The notes: generated from the sequence alone by a model not told the origin. Shown: positions 35,467 through 43,817, numbered from the stretch's first letter. The stretch is 64,000 bases of DNA from Proteiniphilum acetatigenes DSM 18083 (GCF_000380985.1 NZ_KB905694.1:310001-374000), one strand, 5' to 3'. A program made the numbers and translations.

Positions 35467-37007
35467 GATACAATACTTTTGGTTTTCAGATATTCAACAA
35501 TCCGGTTAATATCTTTGTATCTGGGTTTATCATCCACAAATGTAGGAAAAAAACTTCTTGTTTCATGATAAATTTCCTGGCTTTTTGGGGATAACTTCTC
35601 CGCCGCCTGCAAACAATCAACAGCCTGAACAATAGCCATATAATGAATTGCCATTACCTGAAAGCCGTTTTCGATAACCGTCTTGGCGAGCAACGCAGAG
35701 TTGGTCCCCATACTTACGATATCCTGGTTGTCGTTATTGTTGGGGATGCTGTGTAGATACATCGGATAAGAAAGGGTCTGGTTTTCAGCTGTGGTGGATG
35801 TAGCAGTAAACTGCATGGCTTGCATCCCATAGTTGAGCCCGAGCGTGCCGAGATTGACGAACGGAGGAAGAATTTCGTTCACTTTATCATGCATCAGGTA
35901 GTTGAGTTGACGCTCCATCAGCATAATCATTTTGGTAACGGCAATTTTCAGTTTATCCATTTCGAAAGAGATATAATCGCCATGAAAATTCCCACCATGA
36001 TAGATATTTTCCGAAGAACAATCTATGATTGGATTGTCACTCACCGAATTAAGTTCATCTATAATCACTTTCCGGGCAATTTTCACTGTATCCCACACAG
36101 GTCCGAGCACTTGCGGCACACACCTGAGCGAATAATAGGGTTGCACTTTCTGTTTGAAATGCGAAGCTTTTGTACCGTTATAGAGTTCTTTCTTACGGTT
36201 TCGGAGCAATTTGCTATCCTTAAGCCACTCGCGCATAAACGCTGCCGTCTCGACCTGGCCGTTATGCTGCTTAACACCATTGAGTTCAGGTGCCAGAAAA
36301 TCGTCGTATGATTGGGCAATTTCATTCATCATGGCTGATGCCACGAGTGCGTGGTGGAGCAGTTTCCTGGCAAGAATGAGATTGACCAGCCCTACACCGG
36401 TCATCATAGATGTACCGTTTGTGAGCGCCAATCCTTCACGAATATGCAGTTTGAACGGCTCGATGCCGGTTTGCTTCATCACATCAGCCGTGGATTGCAG
36501 TGTACCATTGAAAAATACTTCCCCTTCACCGATCAGTGCAAGTGCAATGTGTGCTAATTGGACCAGATCACCGCTGGCTCCTACACTTCCGTGTGAGGGC
36601 ACATAAGGGCAGATATCGAAGTTGATAAAATCAATCAGCGTCTGGATCAGTGCGGGATGAATGCCGGAGTAACCCTGGGCAAATGTACACAGTCGGTCTA
36701 TCATTGCCGATTTCACGTAAATGGGCTCAATGGGTGACCCCACCCCTACAGAATGACTCCGGATGATATTATACTGAAGTTGATTAATTTCCTCATCCTT
36801 AATGTGATATTGCGCCATTGGACCAAAACCGGTATTGACACCATAAATCACTTTATCGATGGAAAACTCTTGTAAGAAATGAAAACTTTTTGTAACCTTG
36901 TCTTTTAACTTTGATGACACTTCTACTTTTGCACCACCAAAGAGCAATTGCTCAATTTCATCTATATCAACACTTTTCTCACTTATTTCTACAATTTTTA
37001 ACGGCAT
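35463..37007 (-). CDS. Aromatic amino acid lyase, probable tyrosine ammonia-lyase
   Basis: 514 residues from the ATG at 37007; a TTG at 37034 lies inside the promoter. The MIO cofactor triad is Ala144-Ser145-Gly146 in GSVGASGDLVQ, the catalytic Tyr is Y55 in VIYGVNTGFGP, and LQYNIIRSHSVG is the substrate-selectivity loop. These phrases closely match the characterised Flavobacterium johnsoniae tyrosine ammonia-lyase from memory, more than hutH enzymes. No hut genes are nearby. It would supply 4-coumarate as the aromatic starter. Histidine lyase activity remains possible. Confidence 0.88.
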   Translation of the reverse strand: MPLKIVEISEKSVDIDEIEQLLFGGAKVEVSSKLKDKVTKSFHFLQEFSIDKVIYGVNTGFGPMAQYHIKDEEINQLQYNIIRSHSVGVGSPIEPIYVKSAMIDRLCTFAQGYSGIHPALIQTLIDFINFDICPYVPSHGSVGASGDLVQLAHIALALIGEGEVFFNGTLQSTADVMKQTGIEPFKLHIREGLALTNGTSMMTGVGLVNLILARKLLHHALVASAMMNEIAQSYDDFLAPELNGVKQHNGQVETAAFMREWLKDSKLLRNRKKELYNGTKASHFKQKVQPYYSLRCVPQVLGPVWDTVKIARKVIIDELNSVSDNPIIDCSSENIYHGGNFHGDYISFEMDKLKIAVTKMIMLMERQLNYLMHDKVNEILPPFVNLGTLGLNYGMQAMQFTATSTTAENQTLSYPMYLHSIPNNNDNQDIVSMGTNSALLAKTVIENGFQVMAIHYMAIVQAVDCLQAAEKLSPKSQEIYHETRSFFPTFVDDKPRYKDINRIVEYLKTKSIVS

Positions 37008-37031
37008 ACATGAAGAAGTTCTAATTGTCCA

Positions 37032-37062
37032 CAAAAGTACTCAATTTTTTCGGGATGTCAAA
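37032..37062 (-). promoter_or_regulatory. Main pigment-cluster promoter
   Basis: Minus-strand TTTG (37059-37062), exactly 19 bases, then TACTTTTG (37032-37039): a perfect match to the Bacteroidetes TTTG-N19-TAnnTTTG pattern. The lyase start codon follows 24 bases after the -7 box, so the leader is very short. It is back to back with the DUF5686 promoter. Confidence 0.75.
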
Positions 37063-37086
37063 TAACGATTCCACAAAGGAAATTTG

Positions 37087-37094
37087 TATTTTTG
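37087..37094 (+). promoter_or_regulatory. -7 box for the DUF5686 gene
   Basis: TATTTTTG followed by CAC fits TAnnTTTG. A matching -33 TTTG is not obvious. It lies about 52 bases before the chosen TTG start at 37147 and makes the earlier in-frame TTG at 37084 impossible as a start. Confidence 0.5.
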
Positions 37095-37146
37095 CACTCA
37101 ACCGTTTCATACACCGACATCACCTATTTGTAAAACTGATTCAATT

Positions 37147-39690
37147 TTGAAACTACTTCCTACATATATTTTCTATTTTCTCACTCTTATTTTCTGCTTT
37201 TCAGCAGCACCCTTCCTGTCTCAGGCACAGCAATCTGGCTTCATTCACGGGGTTGTGGTGGACAGCATAACCGGGGAGCCGGTCTCGTTTGCCTCGGTAC
37301 AATTGGAAAACACCACCATCGGTACCGCCACAGATATCGACGGGTATTTTAGCATAAGATACTTACCTGGAAACCGGAAGATTATAATCTCATCGATTGG
37401 CTTTGAAACAAAAACCGAGACATTACCGGAGCGAATCGGCACAGGAGAGATTATCCGGATCCGCCTCAATCCGTCTACCATCGGACTGGCCGAGGTAGTG
37501 GTAAGACCCGATAAACCGCGTTATTCGCGTAAAAACAATCCGGCGGTGGAACTCATGAAGCAGGTGATTGCAAACAAAGAACAAAACCGGATAAAAAACA
37601 TCCCTGGGATAGAGTATGAACAATACGAAAAGTTGACGCTTTACTGGGATAATTTCAAACTGGAAAACCGTTTACTGAAGAAGAACTTCGGATTTATCGA
37701 GAATCATCTGGATACTTCTATTTTCACCGGTAAACAGGTATTGACCCTCTCAATGCGTGAGATGCTTACAAATGTACGTACCGATAACATCTCCGGCGGT
37801 CTGAAAAAAAATATTATTGCCAGACGAAGCGAAGGAGTGGAAGAAACATTTAACGACGGATCGATGGATGTTTTTCTGGAGCAGGTGTTCCGGGAAGTGG
37901 ACATCTACGATGATAATATCGATGTGCTGCTCAATCAATTCGTCAGCCCTACCTCATCGGCATTGGCTACGCTTTATTACAAATTTTTTATCCAGGACAC
38001 GTTGACGATTGACAATATCCGGTGTGTGAACGTAGCATTTTTCCCGTTCAATCCTGAGAGTTACAGCTTCAACGGAAATCTCTACATCGCCATCGACAAC
38101 AATTTTGCCATCAAGCGGGCCGACCTGTCCATACCCCGAAATATGAATATCAATTTCCTCGAAAATTTACGGGTCATACAGCATTTCAACCTGCAGGAAA
38201 ACGGATTATGGACAAAAGAAAAAGAAAATGTATATACCAATTTCGCCATGAGTGATTTTCTCACCAAAGTGTATGCACATCAGGTTCGTTCGTACCGCTA
38301 TATTGAAAACGGAAAGATGGATTATCCGGAAAAAACAGATGAAGCGTTCTGGCAAGACCATCGGCATGTAGCGCTGAAAAGGGTCGAATCCGATTTACCC
38401 AAACTAATGGATGAACTGCAGGACGTTCCTATGTACAGGAGATTTGAGAAATTCCTTGAAATAATCATTACAGGCTACATCAAAACATCAAACGAACGGC
38501 AGTCGAAAAGTAAAATAGACATTGGGCAGGTGTGGACATTTTATGGTAATAACCCCATCGAAGGACAACGCCTTCGGCTCGGTGCCATGACCACAGCACA
38601 TTTTCATTCCCGCATTTTTCTTTCGGGATATGGTGCCTACGGGTTCAAAGACCAAAAATGGAAATATTCGGCTACCGCCGGCTATTCTTTTGTAAAAAAA
38701 CAAAACTACTGGCAGGAGTTTCCACGCAACGATTTATCGTTCACAACCGAATACGACCTTTATTCATTGGGTATGCAAATGAACGACGCCCTGAAAGACA
38801 ACCTGTTCGTGGCGCTTGGCACAGCCGGAATCTCCAACCGGAGTTATCAGAACCGGTATAAACTGGCATACACCGTCGACTGGATGTCGGGACTGGGCGT
38901 TTCGGCATGGTGGAAACACACCAAAGACACACCTGCCGGCGCATTGGAATATCGTTTACAGGTTAATGAAAATGAACTGATAGATATTTCCGGTTTCACA
39001 TTATCGAAAGTGGGAGGCGAGATTTCATTCGCACCAGGGATGCAGGATTATGGTGCAAACAGGGGCGGGCGCAACGCCAAAATAAATTTCATCAACGACA
39101 ACATCCAATTGAAACTGATGCACGAATATGCCTATCGCGGATTTTCAGGTGGCGATTATGCCTATCATCAATCACAGGCAACTGTTTCAGACAGGTTTTG
39201 GCTGTCGTCGTTCGGCCATATCGACGGCTATGTCTCCGCAGGGAAAGTATGGAATCAGGTGCCGTTCCCAATGCTTGCCAGTCCGGAAGTGAACCCATCC
39301 GTCTTTATGGAAAAAAACCGGTTTCACTTGATACAACCGTTCGAATTCGTATCGGATGAATATATTGCCTTGCACACAAGTTATTTCCTGAAGGGATGGA
39401 TCCTGAATCGGATTCCGCTGATCAAAAAGTTGCAGTTGCGTGAAGTGGTGACCTTCAGTGGTTACTACGGTAACCTGACCGATAAAAATAACCCGGCGAA
39501 AACTTATGGACTGTTTCTCTTTCCCCGGTCGGCACACCCGATGAATGGCGATATATATATGGAGGGAAGTGTGGGAATAGAGAATATATTCAAAGTCTTC
39601 CGGGTGGATTATTACCGGCGGTTCACTCATCTTGACCTGCCCGGAGCAAAAAAACAGGGTATAAAAATAGGCTTTCGGTTTGCCTTTTAG
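37147..39690 (+). CDS. DUF5686 family outer-membrane protein with carboxypeptidase-regulatory domain
   Basis: 847 residues from a TTG at 37147; no ATG is available, and this start gives a clean signal peptide (KLLPTYIFYFLTLIF, cleavage near SQAQQ). Residues about 33-115 form the CarboxypepD_reg-like beta-sandwich (GVVVDSITGEPVSFASVQL). The rest is DUF5686, ending in beta-barrel-like strands with a terminal aromatic (IGFRFAF). These proteins are abundant in Bacteroidetes outer membranes; function unknown. The gene is divergent from the pigment cluster and may not belong to it. Confidence 0.88.
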   Translation: MKLLPTYIFYFLTLIFCFSAAPFLSQAQQSGFIHGVVVDSITGEPVSFASVQLENTTIGTATDIDGYFSIRYLPGNRKIIISSIGFETKTETLPERIGTGEIIRIRLNPSTIGLAEVVVRPDKPRYSRKNNPAVELMKQVIANKEQNRIKNIPGIEYEQYEKLTLYWDNFKLENRLLKKNFGFIENHLDTSIFTGKQVLTLSMREMLTNVRTDNISGGLKKNIIARRSEGVEETFNDGSMDVFLEQVFREVDIYDDNIDVLLNQFVSPTSSALATLYYKFFIQDTLTIDNIRCVNVAFFPFNPESYSFNGNLYIAIDNNFAIKRADLSIPRNMNINFLENLRVIQHFNLQENGLWTKEKENVYTNFAMSDFLTKVYAHQVRSYRYIENGKMDYPEKTDEAFWQDHRHVALKRVESDLPKLMDELQDVPMYRRFEKFLEIIITGYIKTSNERQSKSKIDIGQVWTFYGNNPIEGQRLRLGAMTTAHFHSRIFLSGYGAYGFKDQKWKYSATAGYSFVKKQNYWQEFPRNDLSFTTEYDLYSLGMQMNDALKDNLFVALGTAGISNRSYQNRYKLAYTVDWMSGLGVSAWWKHTKDTPAGALEYRLQVNENELIDISGFTLSKVGGEISFAPGMQDYGANRGGRNAKINFINDNIQLKLMHEYAYRGFSGGDYAYHQSQATVSDRFWLSSFGHIDGYVSAGKVWNQVPFPMLASPEVNPSVFMEKNRFHLIQPFEFVSDEYIALHTSYFLKGWILNRIPLIKKLQLREVVTFSGYYGNLTDKNNPAKTYGLFLFPRSAHPMNGDIYMEGSVGIENIFKVFRVDYYRRFTHLDLPGAKKQGIKIGFRFAF

Positions 39691-39720
39691 CGTGCCGAAA
39701 GCCTCTCTTCTATATTTTTA
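39670..39720 (+). terminator. Intrinsic terminator after the DUF5686 gene
   Basis: Stem GGCTTTCGG (39670-39678) / CCGAAAGCC (39695-39703), followed by a T-rich run ending ATATTTTTA. The left arm lies inside the last codons of the gene. Confidence 0.75.
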
Positions 39721-39729
39721 CGATAAAAA

Positions 39730-40311
39730 CTATCTCACATTTTTCATCGCTCCCCGAAGCGCGCCTGCCCAAAAATTGCGAAGGCCGAAGCCACGTGCCT
39801 TACCGGTCGCTTCCTGCTGAAAGATAACCTCTTTGGTATCCTGGTCAAAAACCACGAAAGTGAATGTACCGTGATTGCCCGTTTTGTTGAGCAACCCGGC
39901 AACAATTACGGCGCCATATTGGCTGTCACCTTGTTTCTCAATCTTTGCTACTACCTGATCAATATCGGCATCAGTTACAGCATACTTGTTATCGTCTGTA
40001 AATAATTCACTTCGCGGGATATTGTCCACATCCTGTTTCACCTGCCTGTTAAAAAGTTCGTCGCTTCTGACGCCGAACGCTTTACTCGCACTATATGTTT
40101 TAGGTTCCGACTCAAACAGATCATTGATCCTTATAAATGCGTCCAGGAACTGGTGGGCAGTCTCATCTGCGCCGTAAACTTTGGCATAGGTAAAATCAAC
40201 ACCGTAGAAACTCAAATGGTCGATATCTTTTAAATCTCCCTTCTGGGCGCTCGCATTCTGTGATGCTCCCATACAAACCAATACGATTGCGACTAATAGA
40301 TTTTTTTTCAT
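39730..40311 (-). CDS. Secreted protein of unknown function
   Basis: 193 residues. A signal peptide is evident (MKKNLLVAIVLVCMGASQ, cleavage near ASAQ). The mature part opens with HLSFYGVDFTYAKVYGADET and ends with a Gly-rich, basic segment (GFGLRNFWAGALRGAMKNV). Similar small secreted proteins occur in Bacteroidales, but I do not recognise a family. A -7 box TACCTTTG lies at 40358-40365 upstream on the same strand. Confidence 0.7.
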   Translation of the reverse strand: MKKNLLVAIVLVCMGASQNASAQKGDLKDIDHLSFYGVDFTYAKVYGADETAHQFLDAFIRINDLFESEPKTYSASKAFGVRSDELFNRQVKQDVDNIPRSELFTDDNKYAVTDADIDQVVAKIEKQGDSQYGAVIVAGLLNKTGNHGTFTFVVFDQDTKEVIFQQEATGKARGFGLRNFWAGALRGAMKNVR

Positions 40312-40357
40312 GATGAATGATGTTTTGTTAGTTACATGAGATACAATATTTATAGGA

Positions 40358-40365
40358 CAAAGGTA
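40358..40365 (-). promoter_or_regulatory. -7 box for the 39730-40311 gene
   Basis: Minus-strand TACCTTTG, 46 bases before the start codon. The nearest TTTG (40389-40392) is 23 bases upstream, longer than the usual 19-21, so the promoter is tentative. Confidence 0.4.
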
Positions 40366-40431
40366 AATAAATAATAACTGAATTTTTACAAAAATCAGAT
40401 AGAACTTATTTATTATGAAAGCCGGAATTCC

Positions 40432-41700
40432 CTATCTCTCATGAGCCGTCCCTTGCCGGTTGGCAGCTACCATTTTATAAAGTTGATCGTTAGGGCGGAT
40501 CTTTTCATTGGTTCTGATAGAAAAGTGGTCTCCTTTCACCGCTTCGGGAACGGTGGTAAGATCTACCCTGATATCATCGGCAGTAATAAAGATGGCACCG
40601 GTGGTAGGTCCTGTGATTAATAGTTCGTCTCCCGGTTTTACCGATTGGGTTTCCACCAGGAACTCTGTTACGCCGAGTTTTCCGAAATGCTTGACGGCTT
40701 TCCCAACGTACACTTTTCGTTTGGTGGCACCCGATCCGTAGCGGTGTGTCCACTCTCCTAACCGCTGCCCGAGGTAATAGCCGTCCCAGAACCCACGATT
40801 GAATACGGTGGAGAGACGCTCGTTCCAGTTATTTATCTTCTCTTCCGTATATGTGTCGTTACAGTAAGCCTGTACCGCCTCCTTGTAGCATGAAGTAACC
40901 ACCCTTACATATTCCGGGCCTCGTGCACGTCCTTCAATTTTGAATACCCGTACGCCGGCATCCATCATTTTGTTCATAAAGTGGATAGTCTTGAGATCTT
41001 TAGGCGACATAATATATTCATTATCGATCTCCAGTTCTATCTCGCTGGTTTTATCCTTGACAATATATCCTCGTCGACAAATCTGGTTACAGGCTCCCCG
41101 GTTGGCCGAGAGATCCTTTTCATGCAGGCTGAGATAACACTTCCCTGAAACCGCCATACACAGGGCTCCGTGACAAAACATCTCGATACGGATCAACTCA
41201 CCCGACGGTCCCTTGATTTGCTGGTCGACTATATCCCGATAAATAGAAGCCACCTGATCCATATTCAACTCACGTGCCAGCACCACCACATCGGCAAACT
41301 GCGCGTAGAACTTCAACGACTCGGTATTACTAATATTCAATTGGGTGGATAAGTGTACCTCCACTCCAATACTCCGCGCATACATCAACACCGCCACATC
41401 GGCGGCAATAACAGCCGACAGATTTGCCTCCTTCGCTGCATCCACCACCTTTCGCATCAGTTCCATGTCGTTGTCGTAGATGATGGTGTTAACTGTAAGA
41501 TAGCTTCTTATATTATGATCGTAACAAATAGCCGCGATGTTGTGCAAATCGGCAATGGTGAAATTATTGGAAGATTTTGCGCGCATATTCAACCCTTCGA
41601 TGCCGAAGTAGATGGAATCCGCACCGCCCTGTATAGCCGCCGTCAGCGATTCATAAGATCCTGCCGGTGCCATTATTTCATAATCCTGAATATTCTTCAT
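40432..41700 (-). CDS. U32 family peptidase / tRNA hydroxylation protein (TrhP-like)
   Basis: 422 residues from the ATG at 41700; the longer frame runs through the promoter and a terminator hairpin. The U32 signature EMFCHGALCMAVSGKCYLS is present, and four Cys (with GACNQICRR) could hold an iron-sulfur cluster. Members such as E. coli YegQ/TrhP take part in 5-hydroxyuridine formation in tRNA; RlhA acts on 23S rRNA. It was historically called a collagenase-like protease. The exact substrate is open. Confidence 0.88.
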   Translation of the reverse strand: MKNIQDYEIMAPAGSYESLTAAIQGGADSIYFGIEGLNMRAKSSNNFTIADLHNIAAICYDHNIRSYLTVNTIIYDNDMELMRKVVDAAKEANLSAVIAADVAVLMYARSIGVEVHLSTQLNISNTESLKFYAQFADVVVLARELNMDQVASIYRDIVDQQIKGPSGELIRIEMFCHGALCMAVSGKCYLSLHEKDLSANRGACNQICRRGYIVKDKTSEIELEIDNEYIMSPKDLKTIHFMNKMMDAGVRVFKIEGRARGPEYVRVVTSCYKEAVQAYCNDTYTEEKINNWNERLSTVFNRGFWDGYYLGQRLGEWTHRYGSGATKRKVYVGKAVKHFGKLGVTEFLVETQSVKPGDELLITGPTTGAIFITADDIRVDLTTVPEAVKGDHFSIRTNEKIRPNDQLYKMVAANRQGTAHER

Positions 41701-41723
41701 TCGTAAGCTGTAAACTGAGAGTA

Positions 41724-41731
41724 CAAAGGTA
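41724..41731 (-). promoter_or_regulatory. -7 box for the U32 gene
   Basis: Minus-strand TACCTTTG lies 23 bases before the chosen ATG and supports that start. A -33 box is weak (GTTTTA at about 41752-41757). Confidence 0.5.
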
Positions 41732-41752
41732 CAAAAAATCAGCCAATCAGAT

Positions 41753-41793
41753 AAAACATAAAACGGATGCAACTCATACGAGTACATCCGTTT
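41753..41793 (-). terminator. Terminator of the thiol-redox operon
   Basis: Stem AAACGGATG (41761-41769) / CATCCGTTT (41785-41793) with an inner ACTC/GAGT stem. Read on the minus strand it is followed by TTTTATGTTTTAT. It ends the DUF302 operon about 100 bases past the DUF302 stop and directly precedes the U32 promoter. Confidence 0.65.
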
Positions 41794-41894
41794 ACCATTA
41801 TTACTATTGGATCATTTCCCTGAGAACCTTAACCACAAGAAGGAAACATCCGTTCTGTATCCGTCGAGGAGATCTATTAATACCATTATTAGAA

Positions 41895-42293
41895 TTAATT
41901 ATCCTCTGTTTTCACTATAAAACTCTCTGCATCGCGATATGCCTGAGACATTACATCCTCTACCACACCTCCTATCATCGAACTAAGCATGGCTGAATTC
42001 AACCGTGATACGTAGATCTTACCATCCTTTTTTTCATAGACCGAGATACGACAGGGCATCATGTTGGAATAAATGCGAAGAGTATCTTCCGACAAAAGCC
42101 GGTAAGCATAATCGGGCTTGCATAGTTCGATCACTTTTACTCGATTCACATCTTTACCGTTCTTTCTCATCGTTTCCTGCAGATCGTGAATGTAAATCAC
42201 TTTCCATCCACTTTCCGAAATTATTTCGGAGAGCTTGCTTACGGTTTCTTCGAATTCGTATTTACTTTTACTCTCAAAAAACATCTGATCCAT
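41895..42293 (-). CDS. DUF302 domain protein
   Basis: 132 residues from the ATG at 42293; a TTG three codons earlier is also possible. DUF302 layout: FEETVSKLSEIISESGWKV, then CKPDYAYRLLSEDTLRIYSNMMPCRISVYEKKDGKIYV with the family's Pro-Cys-Arg phrase. DUF302 proteins are small and often occur with thiol and sulfur redox genes. It lies 11 bases after the thioredoxin gene. Confidence 0.88.
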   Translation of the reverse strand: MDQMFFESKSKYEFEETVSKLSEIISESGWKVIYIHDLQETMRKNGKDVNRVKVIELCKPDYAYRLLSEDTLRIYSNMMPCRISVYEKKDGKIYVSRLNSAMLSSMIGGVVEDVMSQAYRDAESFIVKTEDN

Positions 42294-42304
42294 CTCTCCC
42301 AAAT

Positions 42305-42817
42305 TTATGACTTTTTCAACAGTACCTCTTCGATAGCCTGTTTGAAAGCATCTTTCGGAAGTGCGCCCTGTGCCATCTGCGGGGCTTCATCCATCGGGAC
42401 AAAGAGTAAGGAGGGAATACTCCGGATACCGAATTCGGCAGCCAACTGCTGTTCAGCTTCGGTATCCACTTTGTAGATATAGATTTCACCATCATATTCA
42501 CTGGCTAATTCTTCCAAAATGGGAGAGATCATTTTACACGGGCCGCACCAGTCAGCATAAAAATCGATAATACAGGGTTTATCTCCAAGATAAACCCACT
42601 TGTCGGGATTTTCTTCGAAATTGGCCACTTTCGTCAAAAATTCGGCTCTTGTTAACTGGATTGTCTTTTTTGTTGTTGTCATACTATTTTCTGTTTTTGT
42701 TATATTCGTGTCCAAATTTGTTTCCGCACTCTCCGAAGAGTTTTTCTGCGCGGTGTTGCCGCATGACGACAAGACAAATACCAGGGTTGCTGCCGCCATT
42801 AAAAAATTCGTTCTCAT
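42305..42817 (-). CDS. Thioredoxin-family lipoprotein
   Basis: 170 residues. The N-terminal signal ends in a lipobox (VLSSC, Cys19), followed by a Ser/Thr-rich linker and a thioredoxin domain from about 55, with the active site WCGPCK (Cys91, Cys94) and the cis-Pro in SIPSLLF. It should act as a membrane-tethered periplasmic dithiol oxidoreductase. It is flanked by DUF6132 and DUF302 genes in one operon. Confidence 0.92.
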   Translation of the reverse strand: MRTNFLMAAATLVFVLSSCGNTAQKNSSESAETNLDTNITKTENSMTTTKKTIQLTRAEFLTKVANFEENPDKWVYLGDKPCIIDFYADWCGPCKMISPILEELASEYDGEIYIYKVDTEAEQQLAAEFGIRSIPSLLFVPMDEAPQMAQGALPKDAFKQAIEEVLLKKS

Positions 42818-42829
42818 TGCTTGATATTT

Positions 42830-43078
42830 TTAGTCATTTTTTTTGAAGTCATTCTCTGATATTTCCTTTACTCCCCCCAGTTTCTTATCTTTTGAGAAGA
42901 GGTCGAAAAGAAGGTAACCAACCAGCGCCCCGTAAATCATCATCCTATAGGGATTGGAAGTGATAGGGCAGGTTCCGCTCAGACATCCCACGTAATGGTA
43001 ATAAATATAACCAACCATTGCCCCGACTAATATTCCGGCTATCCTCAACCAGTGTTTCTTAAAAAAATCTTTCATCAT
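42830..43078 (-). CDS. DUF6132 family small membrane protein
   Basis: 82 residues from the first of two adjacent ATGs (43078); the longer frame adds 23 residues of simple-sequence upstream DNA. Two membrane helices span about 10-30 and 47-65, and the loop YHYVGCLSGTCPITSNPY carries the family's Cys pair. DUF6132 is common in Bacteroidetes beside thioredoxin-type genes and may act in thiol or sulfur transfer across the membrane. The function is not established. Confidence 0.82.
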   Translation of the reverse strand: MMKDFFKKHWLRIAGILVGAMVGYIYYHYVGCLSGTCPITSNPYRMMIYGALVGYLLFDLFSKDKKLGGVKEISENDFKKND

Positions 43079-43099
43079 ATTTATATTATTTCCTGCTAA

Positions 43100-43165
43100 A
43101 ATCTCCAATCTCTTACTATTTCTTACTTCCGACTCGCACTTCTTCACTTCTCAACTTCTATCCTT
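43100..43165. repeat. Simple-sequence intergenic tract
   Basis: Plus-strand phrases CTTCACTTCTCAACTTCT and TTACTATTTCTTACTTCC. The same kind of tract occurs at 43675-43770, 54793-54890 and 60668-60720, always between genes. Confidence 0.45.
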
Positions 43166-43198
43166 TATTGCGCAAAACACACTATCCTACCCATTTTT

Positions 43199-43540
43199 TC
43201 AACATTCCACCTTATTCTCGCCACAGTGCATAATACATTTCAATACATTCGAGAATCGCTTATCGCTAAGCGAATAGAAACTGTTCTTTCCACTTTTACG
43301 ACACCGGAGTATCCCTTTTGCCCTCATATCTGTCAGATGGTGAGACAGCAGCGATTGCTCACAGTCCATTTGCTCCATCAATTCAGTCACCGACTTTTCA
43401 TCGGCTTGAGTAAGCTGCATAATCACACACAGGCGGGTTTCATTAGCCAGTGCCTTCAGAATATATGCCGCCTCCTCAAATTGGGAACGATCTATTTTAT
43501 TTCTTTCCAATACAACTGTTTCTTTTTCCATTTTTATCAT
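43199..43540 (-). CDS. ArsR/SmtB family transcriptional repressor
   Basis: 113 residues. Winged helix with ILKALANETRLCVIMQL, recognition helix SLLSHHLTDMRAKGIL and wing CRKSGKNSFYSLSD. Cys residues are in TRLC, in MDCEQS and in the tail CIMHCGENKVEC. They could bind metal or sense persulfide and thiol oxidants, as in SqrR/BigR proteins, though the spacing differs. It heads the DUF6132-thioredoxin-DUF302 operon and has an operator-like site in its own leader. Confidence 0.92.
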   Translation of the reverse strand: MIKMEKETVVLERNKIDRSQFEEAAYILKALANETRLCVIMQLTQADEKSVTELMEQMDCEQSLLSHHLTDMRAKGILRCRKSGKNSFYSLSDKRFSNVLKCIMHCGENKVEC

Positions 43541-43561
43541 ACTGAAAATTTAAACAAATAT

Positions 43562-43577
43562 ATGAACATATATTCAT
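43562..43577. promoter_or_regulatory. ArsR/SmtB-type operator
   Basis: ATGAACATATATTCAT is an imperfect palindrome of the ATGAACA-N2-TATTCA form known for SmtB-type sites. It lies between the -7 box (43592-43599) and the arsR start, about where transcription would begin, so repressor binding would block the operon. Confidence 0.6.
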
Positions 43578-43591
43578 TCATTTTTGTTCAC

Positions 43592-43622
43592 CAAAAGTAC
43601 AATACTTTTTCTCATTCACAAA
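43592..43622 (-). promoter_or_regulatory. Promoter of the arsR thiol-redox operon
   Basis: Minus-strand TTTG (43619-43622), exactly 19 bases, then TACTTTTG (43592-43599), identical in spacing and -7 box to the pigment-cluster promoter. Confidence 0.72.
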
Positions 43623-43817
43623 ATTTTATCTGATTATTTTATTGAAGGAATAATTACTAATGAAGAGTGAAGAACTAAAAATTAAAAGTGAAACGATTAA
43701 ACAATTAAATGCTACAAAAGACTTCTCAACTTTTGATTTCCCAGTTCTAAGTTCTCAACTTCTTATTTGACTACGTCGATTTTCAATTTTAACTTCTTTA
43801 TTAGTCCCACTGGCTCA

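Noticed and set aside
35463-37007. hutH of a histidine-degradation operon
   Set aside because: No hutU, hutI or hutG gene lies nearby; the neighbours are polyene synthesis genes and the sequence phrases resemble tyrosine lyases.
37008-37034. TTG start of the lyase gene at 37034
   Set aside because: This TTG is part of the -7 box TACTTTTG, so it would lie before the transcript start.
41701-41787. 29-codon upstream extension of the U32 gene
   Set aside because: It covers the TACCTTTG promoter box and a terminator hairpin; the ATG at 41700 opens the conserved MAPAGS region.
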